NCBI RefSeq assembly: GCF_000153465.1
Contig: NZ_CH672387.1
Span: 3,220,932 to 3,284,931, forward strand
Source of the DNA: Aurantimonas manganoxydans SI85-9A1
GTDB lineage: Bacteria; Pseudomonadota; Alphaproteobacteria; Rhizobiales; Rhizobiaceae
DNA length: 64,000 bases
Direction of reading: 5' to 3'
The number at the start of each line of letters is the position of its first letter. The stretch's first letter is position 1. Positions 29,092 to 38,595 of this stretch are shown here, piece after piece. The notes beneath the pieces were generated by a model that ran no database searches, was not told the DNA's origin, and was given only the letters and a program-made list of their open reading frames with translations. Position numbers and translations under genes: made by a program.

Positions 29092-29715
29092 TTACGGGTA
29101 GAGCCGTTCCACGTCCCAGCCGTCGCCCGGCTCGCCGCGCCGCGTGAAGACGGCGCGGTCGTGCAGGCGGAACTGGCCGTCGTGCCAGAATTCGATCTGG
29201 GTCGGCATCAGGCGGAAGCCCGACCAGTGCGGCGGCCGCGGAACCGGGCCGTCGCCATATTCGGCGCCAAGCGCGGCGACCTTCTCCTCCAGCACGGCCC
29301 GGCTTGCCAGCGGGCGCGACTGGTCGGAAGCCCAGGCACCGATGCGGCTTCCCTGCGGGCGCGAGGCGAAATAGGCGTCGGCCTCGGCGTCCGAGACGAT
29401 CTCGACCGGACCGCGCACACGCACCTGCCGGCGCAGCGACTTCCAGTGGAAGCACATCGCCGCCTTGCGGCTGGCCAGAAGCTGGGCCCCTTTGGCGCTC
29501 TCGAAATTCGTGTAGAAGACGAAACCGCGCGCGTCGAACTCCTTCAACAGGACCATGCGCACGTCCGGCAGGCCGGATGGGTCGACCGTCGCCAGCGCCA
29601 CCGCGCCGGGATCGTTGGGCTCGCTCGCCTCGGCGTCTTCCAGCCAGGCCGAAAACAGCGCGATCGGATCGTCGCCGACGGGTCTTTCACCAAGAGTTAA
29701 GGCTTCGCTAGCCAT
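29092..29715 (-). CDS. pdxH: Pyridoxamine 5'-phosphate oxidase
   Basis: PdxH makes pyridoxal phosphate from the pyridoxine or pyridoxamine phosphate with FMN and oxygen. The 207-residue protein has the family segments [18 protein letters not shown] (about 56-73), the FMN-binding [19 protein letters not shown] (about 85-103), the [13 protein letters not shown] block (about 120) and the C-terminal [13 protein letters not shown] 29715 has AGGA 11 bases upstream; in-frame ATGs at 29724 and 29736 are alternatives, giving a few extra residues. PLP is the cofactor of ThrC encoded in this window. The gene is divergent from a small lipoprotein gene. Confidence 0.94.
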   Translation of the reverse strand: MASEALTLGERPVGDDPIALFSAWLEDAEASEPNDPGAVALATVDPSGLPDVRMVLLKEFDARGFVFYTNFESAKGAQLLASRKAAMCFHWKSLRRQVRVRGPVEIVSDAEADAYFASRPQGSRIGAWASDQSRPLASRAVLEEKVAALGAEYGDGPVPRPPHWSGFRLMPTQIEFWHDGQFRLHDRAVFTRRGEPGDGWDVERLYP

Positions 29716-29788
29716 TATCGTCATGATCCTTTGCATATGACATCGTCGCAACGATTCGCGGCGCGGCGCCGTAACAGATAAGAGATCG

Positions 29789-30226
29789 ATGGCATCGTTC
29801 CAAATTCTCCTGGCCGGCCTGCTTGCGCTCGCGCTCGGCGGATGCGTGGTCGCCGGCCCGAATGCAGCCGACATGATCGACGACACGCTGATCACCGGCT
29901 CGATCACGCCGCCCCCTGCCCCCGCGGCCACGGCCGACAATTCGGCGATCCCCGACCTCGAGCGCCTGTCCGACCGGCGCACGGTCCGCAACGCGGTGTC
30001 GACCGCCGACATCGAGGCGGCGGCCAAGAGCTATCCCTGGGCCAATCCGCAGACCGGCACCAATGGCGTGATCAGCGCCCTGCAGGAGGTGCGCAACGGC
30101 TCGCGCATCTGCCGGACCTTCCAGACCTCGCGCCAGCGCTTCGACGGCGTCGCGCTCTACAATGGCGAGGCCTGCACCACCGGTGCCGGCGAATGGGCCC
30201 TGGTGCGCTTCGACGAGAACGGCTGA
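29789..30226 (+). CDS. Small lipoprotein, surface-antigen (17 kDa/RT0821-like) family
   Basis: The 145-residue protein has a clean lipoprotein signal with lipobox LGGC (Cys19) and a proline-rich linker (about 44-52). Its C-terminal part (about 75-145), including [10 protein letters not shown] and [12 protein letters not shown], resembles the RT0821/Lpp0805 surface-protein domain of proteobacteria. It is probably an outer-membrane lipoprotein of structural or unknown role. It is divergent from pdxH and lies 128 bases before the dnaJ-like gene. Family assignment is by pattern and moderately certain. Confidence 0.75.
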   Translation: MASFQILLAGLLALALGGCVVAGPNAADMIDDTLITGSITPPPAPAATADNSAIPDLERLSDRRTVRNAVSTADIEAAAKSYPWANPQTGTNGVISALQEVRNGSRICRTFQTSRQRFDGVALYNGEACTTGAGEWALVRFDENG

Positions 30227-30354
30227 GGCGACACCGCCGCCGATCCGGGCCCTCGACCCTTAAATTTCACGATGGCATCCACCATATAGGCGCAGGGCGC
30301 GGTCCCGCCGCGTCACATTCGCCCAGCCATCATTCGTGAAGGACCCATTGCGTC

Positions 30355-31323
30355 ATGCGCGACCCTTACGCCGTCCTCGGCGTTGCCAAGACAGCGAGCG
30401 AAAAGGAGATCAAATCCGCCTTTCGCAAGCTCGCCAAGCAATATCATCCGGATGCCAATGCCAGCGATCCGAAGGCTGCGGCGCGTTTCAACGAGGCCAA
30501 TCAGGCCTATGAGATTCTCGGTGACAAGGACAAGCGCGCGCAGTTCGACCGAGGCGAGATCGACGCCGAGGGCAAGGCGAAGTTCCAGGGCTTCGGCGGC
30601 GGTGGCGGCAGCCCGTTCGGTGCCGGCGGCTTCGGCGGCGGGCGCGGCCAGCGGCCGGGCGGCTTCGACTTCCGCTCGACGGGCGGCCCCGAGGATCTGG
30701 GCGGCGACGGCCTGTTCTCGGACTTCTTCGAGCAGGCCTTTGCCGGCGCGGCCGGCGGCCGTCGTTCGGCCGGACCCGGCTTTGCCGGCGCCCGCAACGC
30801 CAGCACCAGGGGCGAGGACATCAACGCCAATCTGAAGGTGAAGCTGGCCGACGTCGTTTCCGGCGCCAAGGTCGAGGCGATCTTCCCGACCGGCAAGCGG
30901 CTGGCGATCCGGCTGCCGGAAGGCGTCGAGGACGGCCAGACGATCCGCCTCAAGGGTCAGGGCCAGCCGGCCCCGGTGCCCGGCGGCAAGCCGGGCGACG
31001 CGTTGGTCACCGTGCAGTTCGCACCCCATCCGCGCTTTCGCATCGATGGCCGTGACCTGATCCACGATCTGCCCGTTCCGCTGAAGACCGCGGTGCTCGG
31101 CGGCAAGGTCGAGGTCGAGACCCTCGACGGCCGCATCGCGCTGACCATTCCGGCCTGGACGAATTCCGGCAAGACCTTCCGCCTGCGCGGCAAGGGCCTG
31201 ACGACGAAGGCCGGCGGACGCGGCGATCTGATGGCGTCGGTGCGCATCATGCTGCCCGAGGGTGACGCCGATCTCGCCGCGCTATTCCGGAAACAGGCCG
31301 AGCGCGAAGACGCCATCGGCTGA
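30355..31323 (+). CDS. DnaJ C-terminal-domain chaperone (CbpA-like Hsp40)
   Basis: The 322-residue protein is a type II J-domain co-chaperone for DnaK. The J domain (2-65) contains the essential HPD in KQYHPDA (about 33-39). A Gly/Phe-rich linker follows (about 75-155, unusually long), then the two beta-sandwich substrate-binding domains (about 158-320), with [17 protein letters not shown] and [14 protein letters not shown] as landmarks. There is no zinc-finger region, which separates it from DnaJ itself. It sits directly upstream of fabI in the same direction. Confidence 0.93.
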   Translation: MRDPYAVLGVAKTASEKEIKSAFRKLAKQYHPDANASDPKAAARFNEANQAYEILGDKDKRAQFDRGEIDAEGKAKFQGFGGGGGSPFGAGGFGGGRGQRPGGFDFRSTGGPEDLGGDGLFSDFFEQAFAGAAGGRRSAGPGFAGARNASTRGEDINANLKVKLADVVSGAKVEAIFPTGKRLAIRLPEGVEDGQTIRLKGQGQPAPVPGGKPGDALVTVQFAPHPRFRIDGRDLIHDLPVPLKTAVLGGKVEVETLDGRIALTIPAWTNSGKTFRLRGKGLTTKAGGRGDLMASVRIMLPEGDADLAALFRKQAEREDAIG

Positions 31324-31457
31324 TCGGCCACGGTCGCCCGGCAAACGACGCCCCCGCCGGACGGGGCGGCGCAAGCGTGCTTGAAGGCCCGGCGGGGCTA
31401 TGCCATACCCGCCGCCGCCAAAGCATTGTTTGCACGCTGTCTTGAGGGAGTCGCGCC

Positions 31458-32282
31458 ATGGCCGAATCGAAGGGTCTGATGACCGGCAAGCGTGGCCTCG
31501 TGATGGGCGTCGCGAACAACCGCTCGATTGCCTGGGGCATCGCCAAGGCGGCCCGCGAGGCCGGCGCGGAACTCGCCTTCACCTATCAGGGCGACGCGCT
31601 GCGCAAGCGGGTCGAACCGCTGGCCAAGGAGCTCGACGCCCTGGTCGTCGGCCATTGCGACGTCAGCGACGCCGCCTCCATCGATGCCTGCTTCAAGACC
31701 ATCGAGGACGAATGGGGCAAGCTCGACTTCCTCGTCCACGCCATCGGCTTTTCCGACAAGGACGAGCTGACCGGTCGCTATGTCGACACGAGCGAGGCGA
31801 ATTTCTCCAAGACCATGCTGATCTCGGTCTATTCCTTCACGGCGGTCGCCCAGCGCGCCGAGAAGCTGATGACCGATGGCGGCTCGATGCTGACCATGTC
31901 GTATTACGGCGCCGAGAAGGTGATGCCGAACTACAATGTCATGGGCGTCGCCAAGGCGGCGCTCGAGGCCAGCGTGCAGTATCTGGCGGTCGATCTCGGC
32001 CCGAAGAACATCCGCGTCAATGCCATCTCCGCCGGCCCGATCAAGACGCTGGCCGCCTCCGGCATCGGCGATTTCCGCTACATCCTCAAATGGAACGAGT
32101 ACAATGCGCCGCTGCGCCGTACCGTGACCATCGACGAGGTGGGCGATGTCGGCCTCTATTTCCTGTCGGATCTGTCGCGCTCGGTGACCGGCGAAATCCA
32201 CCATGCCGATTCGGGCTACCACGTGGTCGGCATGAAGGCCGTCGACGCGCCCGACATCTCGGTGGTCAAGGACCTGCCGTAA
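31458..32282 (+). CDS. fabI: Enoyl-[acyl-carrier-protein] reductase FabI
   Basis: FabI performs the last reduction of each fatty-acid elongation cycle with NADH. The 274-residue protein has the FabI-specific nucleotide motif GVANNRSIAWGIA (about 16-28), the active-site pair Tyr-x6-Lys in YNVMGVAKA (about 159), and NAISAGPIKTLAASGI (about 190-205), the loop that covers the substrate. These distinguish it from ordinary short-chain dehydrogenases. It is followed by a phosphoglycerate-mutase-like gene and aroC. The beta-oxidation genes at 46.7-52.5 kb do the opposite chemistry and are separately organised. Confidence 0.96.
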   Translation: MAESKGLMTGKRGLVMGVANNRSIAWGIAKAAREAGAELAFTYQGDALRKRVEPLAKELDALVVGHCDVSDAASIDACFKTIEDEWGKLDFLVHAIGFSDKDELTGRYVDTSEANFSKTMLISVYSFTAVAQRAEKLMTDGGSMLTMSYYGAEKVMPNYNVMGVAKAALEASVQYLAVDLGPKNIRVNAISAGPIKTLAASGIGDFRYILKWNEYNAPLRRTVTIDEVGDVGLYFLSDLSRSVTGEIHHADSGYHVVGMKAVDAPDISVVKDLP

Positions 32283-32304
32283 GTCGGTCCCTCTCTCCGA
32301 CGCC

Positions 32305-32913
32305 ATGGCGGATGCTGCGATGATTTCGACCGAACTCTATCTCTGCCGCCACGGCCAGACCGACTGGAACGCCGAGGGGCGGCTGCAGGGTCAGGAAGAC
32401 ATTCCGCTCAACGCCCTCGGCCGCGAGCAGGCCCGGCGCAATGGCCTGTGCCTGCGCAACATCCTCGGCGCCGGCGCCTCCGGCTTCAGCTTCCTGTCGA
32501 GCCCGCTCGGCCGCGCCGTCGAGACGATGCGGATCATCCGCACCGAACTGGACCTTCCCCCGGACGATTTCGAGACCGATCCGCGCCTGGTTGAGCTGCA
32601 TTTCGGCGACTGGCAGGGCTCCACCCTCGACGAGGTCCGCAAGAGCGATCCGGAGGGGCCGAAGCGGCGCAAGGCCGACAAGTGGAATTTCGTGCCCCCG
32701 GGCGAGAAGGCCGAATCCTATGCGCTGCTGGCCGAACGGGTGCGCCCCGTCTTCGAAAACCTGTCGCGGCCGACCATCGTGACCGCCCATGGCGGCGTGT
32801 CGCGCTGCATCCTGCGCATGTATGGCGGCTTCGACGACCGGGCGGCCGCCCGCGGCGACATCGCCCAGGACCGCATCCTGCACTGGCTCGACGGCGGGCT
32901 GACCTGGGTCTGA
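32305..32913 (+). CDS. Histidine phosphatase family protein (phosphoglycerate mutase-like)
   Basis: The 202-residue protein belongs to the histidine phosphatase superfamily. The catalytic motif is LCRHGQTDWN (about 11-20), with supporting Arg in SSPLGRAVETM (about 65), Glu in VELHFGDWQG (about 96) and the second His in VTAHGGVSR (about 157). The small size and pattern fit cofactor-dependent phosphatases such as GpmB or CobC-like enzymes; the substrate cannot be told. It begins 22 bases after fabI and is convergent with the DUF1344 gene. An in-frame ATG at 32320 is an equally possible start. Confidence 0.88.
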   Translation: MADAAMISTELYLCRHGQTDWNAEGRLQGQEDIPLNALGREQARRNGLCLRNILGAGASGFSFLSSPLGRAVETMRIIRTELDLPPDDFETDPRLVELHFGDWQGSTLDEVRKSDPEGPKRRKADKWNFVPPGEKAESYALLAERVRPVFENLSRPTIVTAHGGVSRCILRMYGGFDDRAAARGDIAQDRILHWLDGGLTWV

Positions 32914-32920
32914 GCGCTGC

Positions 32921-33169
32921 TCAGCCGGCGTCGACGATGCGCAGGGTCTCGGTCTCGCCGAAGATCAGCACGACGTCCATGCCGGGCTCGACGACGTCGT
33001 AGTCGAAATTCTCCGGCAGGCGGTAGGTGACGCCGTCGCTGAGCCGCAACTGGGCGTGCTCGCGGTCGATCGCCTCGATGGTGCCGTCGACTTCTTCCGC
33101 CATGGCCGGGATCGTCATCGCCACGGTGAGAAAGGACGTCGCGAAGAATGCGAGAATCTGCCTGGTCAC
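32921..33169 (-). CDS. DUF1344 small exported protein
   Basis: The 82-residue protein has a signal peptide (about 1-24, cleavage after AMA) and a DUF1344 domain (about 27-80) with the pattern VDGTIEAIDREHAQLRLSDG and VVEPGMDVVL. DUF1344 is an alphaproteobacterial, mainly Hyphomicrobiales, family of small periplasmic proteins with no assigned function. It is read opposite to its neighbours, with a gap of about 220 bases to aroC that would contain both promoters. Confidence 0.85.
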   Translation of the reverse strand: MTRQILAFFATSFLTVAMTIPAMAEEVDGTIEAIDREHAQLRLSDGVTYRLPENFDYDVVEPGMDVVLIFGETETLRIVDAG

Positions 33170-33314
33170 TGTATGGTCCTTCCACCTTTCGCCGCGACCG
33201 CCATCATGGCGCGCGGCGTTCTCGCTGCCCCTCTCCGGGGCGTCTGTCAGCTGCGATGTTTGGCCCCGATTGTGTCAATTCTCGTGCGCGGAAATTACAA
33301 TTCGTTTCGATCCG

Positions 33315-33343
33315 TTGCATTTGACGGATTTGGTTAAGCTAAC
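33315..33343 (+). promoter_or_regulatory. Candidate aroC promoter
   Basis: TTGCAT (33315-33320) and GCTAAC (33338-33343) are separated by 17 bases in an AT-rich island 47 bases upstream of aroC. The hexamers match sigma-70 consensus at about 4 and 3 positions. It is the best promoter-like pair in this gap. Confidence 0.3.
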
Positions 33344-33389
33344 GTAAGCGAGGCGTCCTCCAGGCCTCTTCTCCTTTCGGCGGAATTCC

Positions 33390-34484
33390 ATGTCCCACAA
33401 CAGCTTCGGTCATCTCTTTCGCGTCACCACCTGGGGCGAGAGCCACGGGATTGCGATCGGCTGCGTGGTCGACGGGACGCCGCCGGGAACCCGGTTCTCG
33501 GAAGCCGGCATCCAGGCCTATCTCGACAAGCGCCGCCCCGGCCAGTCGCGCTACACCACACAGCGCCAGGAGCCCGACCAGGTGCGGGTGCTGTCCGGCG
33601 TCATGCCGGGCGAGGCCGAAGGCGAACTCGTCGCCACCGGCACGCCGATCGCGCTGGAGATCCAGAACACCGACCAGCGCTCGAAGGACTATTCCGACAT
33701 CGCCCGGCGCTACCGGCCCGGCCATGCCGACATCACCTACGACATGAAATACGGCGTGCGGGACTATCGCGGCGGCGGCCGGTCCTCGGCCCGCGAGACC
33801 GCCACCCGCGTGGCTGCCGGCGCCGTCGCCCGGCAGATCGTGCCGGGCCTGACGGTCCGCGCGGCCCTCGTCCAGATCGGCACCATCGCCATCGACCGCA
33901 GCCGCTGGGACTGGGACGAGGTCGATCGCAACCCGTTCTTCTGCCCGGACGCCGAGACCGCCGAACGCTGGGCCGAGCATCTGGACGCCGTGCGCAAGAG
34001 CGGCTCGTCGGTCGGCGCCATCGTCGAGGTGGTCGCCGAGGGCGTGCCCGGCGGCCTCGGCGCGCCGATCTACGCCAAGCTCGACGGCGACATCGCCGCC
34101 AACCTGATGTCGATCAACGCCGTGAAGGGCGTCGAGATAGGCGACGGCTTCGCCGCTGCCACCCTGTCGGGCGAGGAGAATGCCGACGAGATCCGCATTG
34201 GCCCCGACGGCGCGCCGCAATTCCTGACCAACCATGCCGGCGGCATCCTGGGCGGCATCTCCACCGGCCAGCCGGTCGTGGCGCGCTTCGCCGTCAAACC
34301 GACCTCGTCGATCCTCACCCCGACCCGCTCGGTCGATGCGGACGGCAACGAGGTCGACGTGATGACCAAGGGCCGCCACGATCCCTGCGTCGGCATTCGC
34401 GCCGTGCCGATCGGCGAGGCGATGGTCGCCTGCGCGGTGGCCGACCATTATCTGCGCCATCGCGGCCAGACCGGACGGGGCTGA
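33390..34484 (+). CDS. aroC: Chorismate synthase
   Basis: AroC makes chorismate from EPSP with reduced FMN, the last common step to aromatic amino acids. The 364-residue protein has all three family signatures: [14 protein letters not shown] (about 16-29), the Arg-rich [20 protein letters not shown] (about 128-147) and the C-terminal [17 protein letters not shown] (about 329-345). It also has the N-terminal [15 protein letters not shown]. Length is normal for the family. It begins 27 bases after the candidate promoter's transcription start region and is followed 77 bases later by a histone-deacetylase-like gene in the same direction. Confidence 0.97.
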   Translation: MSHNSFGHLFRVTTWGESHGIAIGCVVDGTPPGTRFSEAGIQAYLDKRRPGQSRYTTQRQEPDQVRVLSGVMPGEAEGELVATGTPIALEIQNTDQRSKDYSDIARRYRPGHADITYDMKYGVRDYRGGGRSSARETATRVAAGAVARQIVPGLTVRAALVQIGTIAIDRSRWDWDEVDRNPFFCPDAETAERWAEHLDAVRKSGSSVGAIVEVVAEGVPGGLGAPIYAKLDGDIAANLMSINAVKGVEIGDGFAAATLSGEENADEIRIGPDGAPQFLTNHAGGILGGISTGQPVVARFAVKPTSSILTPTRSVDADGNEVDVMTKGRHDPCVGIRAVPIGEAMVACAVADHYLRHRGQTGRG

Positions 34485-34561
34485 CACCTCCACGCTCCCG
34501 GCACCGGCCGGATCGTCAAACAAATCGTTGAACAGGTCCGCGAGGACGCTAAGGTCGCCCC

Positions 34562-35488
34562 ATGCGGACACGTCTCTATCATCACCCCATCTTCGCCGAG
34601 CATCTGACCGGTCCCGGCCATCCCGAGCGCCCCGAACGCATGCAGGCGGTCACGGCCGCGCTCGAGGACGAGGCGTTCCAGCATCTCGACCGGGCCGAGG
34701 CGCCGGAAGGGTCGCTGGAGGCGATCTATCGCTGCCATCCGGAGGATTACGTCCGCAAGGTCGCGACGACGATCCCCGAGGAAGGGCTGGTGCGCGTCGA
34801 CAACGACACCATCGTCAGCCCGAAGAGCTTCACCGCCGCGCTGCACGGCGTCGGCGCGGCGACGGCGGCCGTCGACGACGTGATGACGGACGAATGCGAC
34901 AATGTCTTCGTCGCGGCACGGCCGCCCGGCCACCATGCCGAGCGCCAGACGGCGATGGGCTTCTGCCTGTTCAACAACGCCGCCATCGCCGCGCGCCACG
35001 CCCGGACGGTGCACGGCCTCGACCGCGTCGCCATCGTCGACTGGGACGTCCACCACGGCAACGGCACCCAGGACATCTTCTGGGAGGACCCGTCGGTCAT
35101 GTACTGCTCGACCCACCAGATGCCGCTCTATCCGGGCACCGGTGCCAAGGGCGAGACTGGCCAGGGCAACATCGTCAACGCGCCGCTGTCGGCCGGCGAC
35201 GGCAGCGACGTCTTCAAGGACGCGTTCCGCTCGCGGGTGCTACCGGCGCTGCGGGACTTCCATCCCGACCTCGTCATCATCTCGGCCGGCTTCGACGCCC
35301 ACCACCGCGATCCGCTGGCCAATCTGCAGCTGACCGAGGCGGATTTCGACTGGGCCACCGCCGAACTGATGGCACTGGCCGACCGGGCCTGCGACGGCCG
35401 GCTTGTGAGCCTTCTCGAAGGCGGTTACGACCTGCACGGCCTTGCGGTCTCCACCACCGCCCATGTCAAGCGGATGATGACCGGCTGA
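34562..35488 (+). CDS. Histone deacetylase-family protein (class II / acetylpolyamine amidohydrolase-like)
   Basis: The 308-residue protein has the arginase-deacetylase fold and complete zinc site: His-His dyad in RPPGHHAE (about 121-128), metal ligands in [11 protein letters not shown] (about 160-170) and the second Asp in [11 protein letters not shown] (about 241-251). The GGYDLHG motif near the C-terminus carries the conserved Tyr-like position. Bacteria have no histones, so its target is probably a small acetylated amine or a protein lysine. Together with the sirtuin at 28.4 kb it is the second potential deacylase of the window. The xseB gene follows after 65 bases. Confidence 0.92.
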   Translation: MRTRLYHHPIFAEHLTGPGHPERPERMQAVTAALEDEAFQHLDRAEAPEGSLEAIYRCHPEDYVRKVATTIPEEGLVRVDNDTIVSPKSFTAALHGVGAATAAVDDVMTDECDNVFVAARPPGHHAERQTAMGFCLFNNAAIAARHARTVHGLDRVAIVDWDVHHGNGTQDIFWEDPSVMYCSTHQMPLYPGTGAKGETGQGNIVNAPLSAGDGSDVFKDAFRSRVLPALRDFHPDLVIISAGFDAHHRDPLANLQLTEADFDWATAELMALADRACDGRLVSLLEGGYDLHGLAVSTTAHVKRMMTG

Positions 35489-35553
35489 TCACGACCTCTC
35501 TTCGACGAGAGGCCCGGCACCGGACATTCGGAAACACCAGACAGACGGACACC

Positions 35554-35826
35554 ATGCCCGAACGCGACGACGCCCCGCTCCCGACCGACGATTCCGACAT
35601 CGCTGAGATGAGCTTCGAGAATGCCCTTGCGGCACTGGAGCGCATCGTCTCGGATCTCGAACGCGGCGATGTGCCGCTGGACCGCTCGATCCGCATCTAC
35701 GAGCGCGGCGAGAAGCTGAAGAACCATTGCGACCGGCTGCTCTCCGTGGCCGAGGACAAGGTCGAGAAGATCAAGCTCAACCGCGCCGGCAAGCCGGTCG
35801 GCACCGAGCCGCTCGACCCCGATTGA
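35554..35826 (+). CDS. xseB: Exodeoxyribonuclease VII small subunit
   Basis: XseB is the small subunit of exonuclease VII, which degrades single-stranded DNA. The 90-residue protein has the conserved helical core [20 protein letters not shown] (about 20-39) and [25 protein letters not shown] (about 50-74). The acidic N-terminal tail and C-terminal NRAGKPV are typical of rhizobial versions. The large subunit XseA is not in this window. It is placed between the deacetylase-like gene and dxs, the usual order in Hyphomicrobiales. Confidence 0.95.
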   Translation: MPERDDAPLPTDDSDIAEMSFENALAALERIVSDLERGDVPLDRSIRIYERGEKLKNHCDRLLSVAEDKVEKIKLNRAGKPVGTEPLDPD

Positions 35827-35899
35827 GACCCTTCACCGAAGGGCAAGGCAACCGGACGTTCCCTCCGGCCGTTGTCCGCTCGTGTTTGCGGCCAGCGGG

Positions 35900-35929
35900 T
35901 TGAACCTCGCGTTTTGGAACCGATGTAAA
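35900..35929 (+). promoter_or_regulatory. Candidate dxs promoter
   Basis: TTGAAC (35900-35905) and TGTAAA (35924-35929) are separated by 18 bases, 52 bases before the dxs GTG. The arrangement fits a sigma-70 promoter allowing dxs to be expressed separately from xseB. Confidence 0.35.
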
Positions 35930-35981
35930 GTGTTTCGCGCCGCTGGCGCGTGCATCTGACAGGCAGTGAAAGGTCCCGCCA

Positions 35982-37898
35982 GTGTCTTCGAAGTCGGTAA
36001 CGCCACTGCTCGACCAGATTTCCTCCCCCGCCGATCTGCGGACCCTGAAGGAAGGCCAGCTCCGACAAGTGGCCGACGAACTGCGCACCGACCTGATCGA
36101 CGCGGTTTCCAAGACCGGCGGGCATCTGGGCGCCGGGCTCGGCGTCGTCGAACTGACCGTGGCGATCCATCACGTCTTCAACACGCCCGACGACCGACTG
36201 ATCTGGGACGTCGGCCATCAGGCCTATCCCCACAAGCTTCTCACCGGGCGCCGCGACGGCATGCGCACCGTGCGCCAGGAAGGCGGCCTGTCGGGCTTCG
36301 CCAAGCGCACCGAGAGCGAATACGACCCGTTCGGCGCCGGCCATTCCTCGACCTCGATCTCCGCCGGCCTCGGCATGGCCGTGGCGCGCGACCTGTCGGG
36401 CGGCAAGAACAACGTCATCGCGGTGATCGGCGACGGCGCGATGAGCGCCGGCATGGCCTATGAGGCGATGAACAATGCCGGCGCGCTCGACGCACGGCTG
36501 ATCGTCATCCTCAACGACAACGACATGTCGATCGCCCCGCCGACCGGCGCGATGAGCGCCTATCTGGCGCGGCTCGTCTCCGGCAAGACCTATCGCAGCC
36601 TGCGCGACCAGGCGAAGTCGATCAGCCAGCACCTGCCCGGCTTCTTCCGCGAGGGCGCCCGGCGGACCGAGGAATATACCCGCGGCTTCTTCACCGGCGG
36701 CACGATGTTCGAGGAGCTCGGCTTCTACTATGTCGGTCCGATCGACGGTCACGACCTCGACCATCTCTTGCCCGTCCTGAAGAACGTCCGCGACGCCAAG
36801 ACCGGGCCGATCCTCGTCCATGTCGTCACCAAGAAGGGCAAGGGCTACGGCCCGGCCGAGAACTCCGCCGACAAATATCACGGCGTGTCGAAGTTCGATG
36901 TCATCACCGGCGCCCAGGCCAAGTCCAAGGGCAATGCGCCGAGCTATACCGGCGTCTTTGCCGACAGCCTGATCCAGGAGGCGCAGGACGACGACAGGAT
37001 CGTCGCCGTCAACGCCGCCATGCCGAACGGCACCGGGCTCGACAAGTTCGCCGAGATCTTCCCCAAGCGCACCTTCGACGTCGGCATCGCCGAGCAGCAT
37101 GCCGTCACCTTCTGCGCCGGACTCGCCAGCGACGGCTACAAGCCCTTCGCCGCGATCTACTCGACCTTCCTGCAGCGCGCCTACGACCAGATCGTCCACG
37201 ACGTGGCGATCCAGAAGCTGCCGGTGCGCTTTGCCATCGACCGGGCCGGCTATGTCGGCGCCGATGGGCCGACCCATGCCGGCTCCTTCGACACCGGCTT
37301 CCTGTGCCCGCTGCCGGGCATGGTGGTGATGGCTGCCGCCGACGAGGCCGAGCTGCGCCACATGGTGCGCACCGCCGCCGTCTACGACGAAGGCCCGATC
37401 TCCTTCCGCTATCCGCGCGGCAACGGCACCGGCGTTGACATGCCGGAACGCGGCCAGGCGCTGGAAATCGGCAAGGGCCGCATCGTCAGGGAGGGCACCA
37501 AGGTCGCCATCCTGTCCTTCGGCACGCGCCTCGCCGACAGCGTCGCCGCAGCCGAAGAGCTGGAAACCTTCGGCCTGTCGACAACCGTGGCCGACGCGCG
37601 TTTCGCCAAGCCCCTCGACACCGAACTGATTGGTCGCCTCGCGCGCAATCACGAGGTGCTGATCACCGTCGAGGAAGGTGCCAGCGGCGGCTTCGCGTCG
37701 CAGGTGCTGGAGCATCTGGCGGCCCGCGGCCTGCTCGACCACGGCCTGAAGATCCGGCCGCTGATCATGCCCGACCGTTTCCTCGACCACGCCGCGCCGG
37801 AGACGATGATCCGCCAGGCGGCACTCGACCGGCAGGGCATCGTCGACACCGTCTTCCGTGCCCTTGGCACCGAAGCCAGCCGCGTCCTGCAGGCGTAG
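35982..37898 (+). CDS. dxs: 1-deoxy-D-xylulose-5-phosphate synthase
   Basis: Dxs condenses pyruvate and glyceraldehyde-3-phosphate with thiamine diphosphate, the entry step of the non-mevalonate pathway. The 638-residue protein has [15 protein letters not shown] (about 69-83), [14 protein letters not shown] (about 117-130), the thiamine-binding [18 protein letters not shown] (about 150-167) and the pyrimidine-domain [14 protein letters not shown] (about 368-381). The start is GTG 35982, with AAAGG 8 bases upstream. ispH, the last enzyme of the same pathway, is also in the window. A toxin-antitoxin pair lies just downstream on the other strand. Confidence 0.97.
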   Translation: MSSKSVTPLLDQISSPADLRTLKEGQLRQVADELRTDLIDAVSKTGGHLGAGLGVVELTVAIHHVFNTPDDRLIWDVGHQAYPHKLLTGRRDGMRTVRQEGGLSGFAKRTESEYDPFGAGHSSTSISAGLGMAVARDLSGGKNNVIAVIGDGAMSAGMAYEAMNNAGALDARLIVILNDNDMSIAPPTGAMSAYLARLVSGKTYRSLRDQAKSISQHLPGFFREGARRTEEYTRGFFTGGTMFEELGFYYVGPIDGHDLDHLLPVLKNVRDAKTGPILVHVVTKKGKGYGPAENSADKYHGVSKFDVITGAQAKSKGNAPSYTGVFADSLIQEAQDDDRIVAVNAAMPNGTGLDKFAEIFPKRTFDVGIAEQHAVTFCAGLASDGYKPFAAIYSTFLQRAYDQIVHDVAIQKLPVRFAIDRAGYVGADGPTHAGSFDTGFLCPLPGMVVMAAADEAELRHMVRTAAVYDEGPISFRYPRGNGTGVDMPERGQALEIGKGRIVREGTKVAILSFGTRLADSVAAAEELETFGLSTTVADARFAKPLDTELIGRLARNHEVLITVEEGASGGFASQVLEHLAARGLLDHGLKIRPLIMPDRFLDHAAPETMIRQAALDRQGIVDTVFRALGTEASRVLQA

Positions 37899-37933
37899 GC
37901 GCGGACGGCTCCCTCTCCGCGCCCTGCCTACGA

Positions 37934-38197
37934 TCAGCGACTGCTTTTCAGGGCCCGCGCGTAGCTTTCCAGCACTGCGTTCATCCGGGTCTGGTATCCC
38001 TTGCCCTCGGCCTTAAACGCCTCGAGCACCGATTTCTTGACCCGCAGGGTGACCGGCTGGGTCAAGTCCGGCTCGACGAGCACGGCCTTCTCCCAGAACG
38101 CGTCGTCGAGCTCGGGGACGTCGCTCGTATCGATGGCGTCATCGTCCAGTTCGGCCAGATCAGTGGGTGACAGCTCTGTTTCGTAGCGCTTCTTCAT
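37934..38197 (-). CDS. brnA: BrnA-family antitoxin
   Basis: The 87-residue protein has an acidic N-terminal half that should wrap the toxin (LAELDDDAIDTSDVPELDD) and a C-terminal ribbon-helix-helix DNA-binding region (about 48-82) with VTLRVKKSVLEAFKAEGKGY and TRMNAVLESY. This is the BrnA arrangement, where the antitoxin represses its own promoter. Its start lies inside the brnT coding sequence, overlapping by 38 bases, which is the usual toxin-first order of brnTA. It is convergent with dxs. Confidence 0.88.
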   Translation of the reverse strand: MKKRYETELSPTDLAELDDDAIDTSDVPELDDAFWEKAVLVEPDLTQPVTLRVKKSVLEAFKAEGKGYQTRMNAVLESYARALKSSR

Positions 38198-38450
38198 AGC
38201 GGTCCCGTTCTCTGCGCTTGGCAGGGCGCGCGGAAATGATGCGGGTTAGCCCGGCGCGATCGGTGTGAACAACGACGATGATGAGAACGCCGTCGATCCG
38301 TCCGATACTGACCTGACGAACCTCGCCATAGTCACGCCGGTCGTCGATCACCGACAGGACCGGCCCCTGAAATATCCGGCTTGCCGTGCTGAAGCTCAGT
38401 CCGTGCTTACCGATATTCGCTTGGTTCTTGGCTTCATCCCACTCGAACAT
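38160..38450 (-). CDS. brnT: BrnT-family toxin (DUF497 ribonuclease)
   Basis: BrnT is a RelE-fold ribonuclease toxin that stops translation under stress. The 96-residue protein begins with the family hallmark FEWDEAKNQANIGKHGLSF (about 2-20), followed by VIDDRRDYGEVRQVSIG, IIVVVHTD and the C-terminal RIISARPAKRRERDRYEE. These correspond to the conserved Arg/His catalytic region of BrnT. ATG 38450 has GAGGGGG just upstream. The pair is probably autoregulated through the dyad at 38473-38484. Confidence 0.9.
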   Translation of the reverse strand: MFEWDEAKNQANIGKHGLSFSTASRIFQGPVLSVIDDRRDYGEVRQVSIGRIDGVLIIVVVHTDRAGLTRIISARPAKRRERDRYEEALRNRAVTH

Positions 38451-38472
38451 CGCCCCCTCAAGTTAGGACATT

Positions 38473-38484
38473 TTGTACATACAA
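38473..38484. promoter_or_regulatory. Dyad upstream of brnT, possible BrnA operator
   Basis: The sequence TTGTACATACAA is a 5-bp inverted repeat with a 2-bp centre, located 23-34 bases upstream of the brnT start in an AT-rich patch. BrnA is known to repress brnTA through an inverted repeat in the promoter. Binding here is inferred from position and symmetry only. Confidence 0.4.
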
Positions 38485-38595
38485 TCCAGTGTAGCTATGG
38501 ATCACTCGCCCACAAAGTCTGCGCGATCACGCGGATGCGCGCCAGCGCCATCGAACATGCTTGCCATTTGCCGCCGCTGGCCGCATGACCTGCCG

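Noticed and set aside
35697-37790. 697-codon open frame on the minus strand, opposite dxs
   Set aside because: Antisense shadow of dxs and xseB with low-complexity composition.
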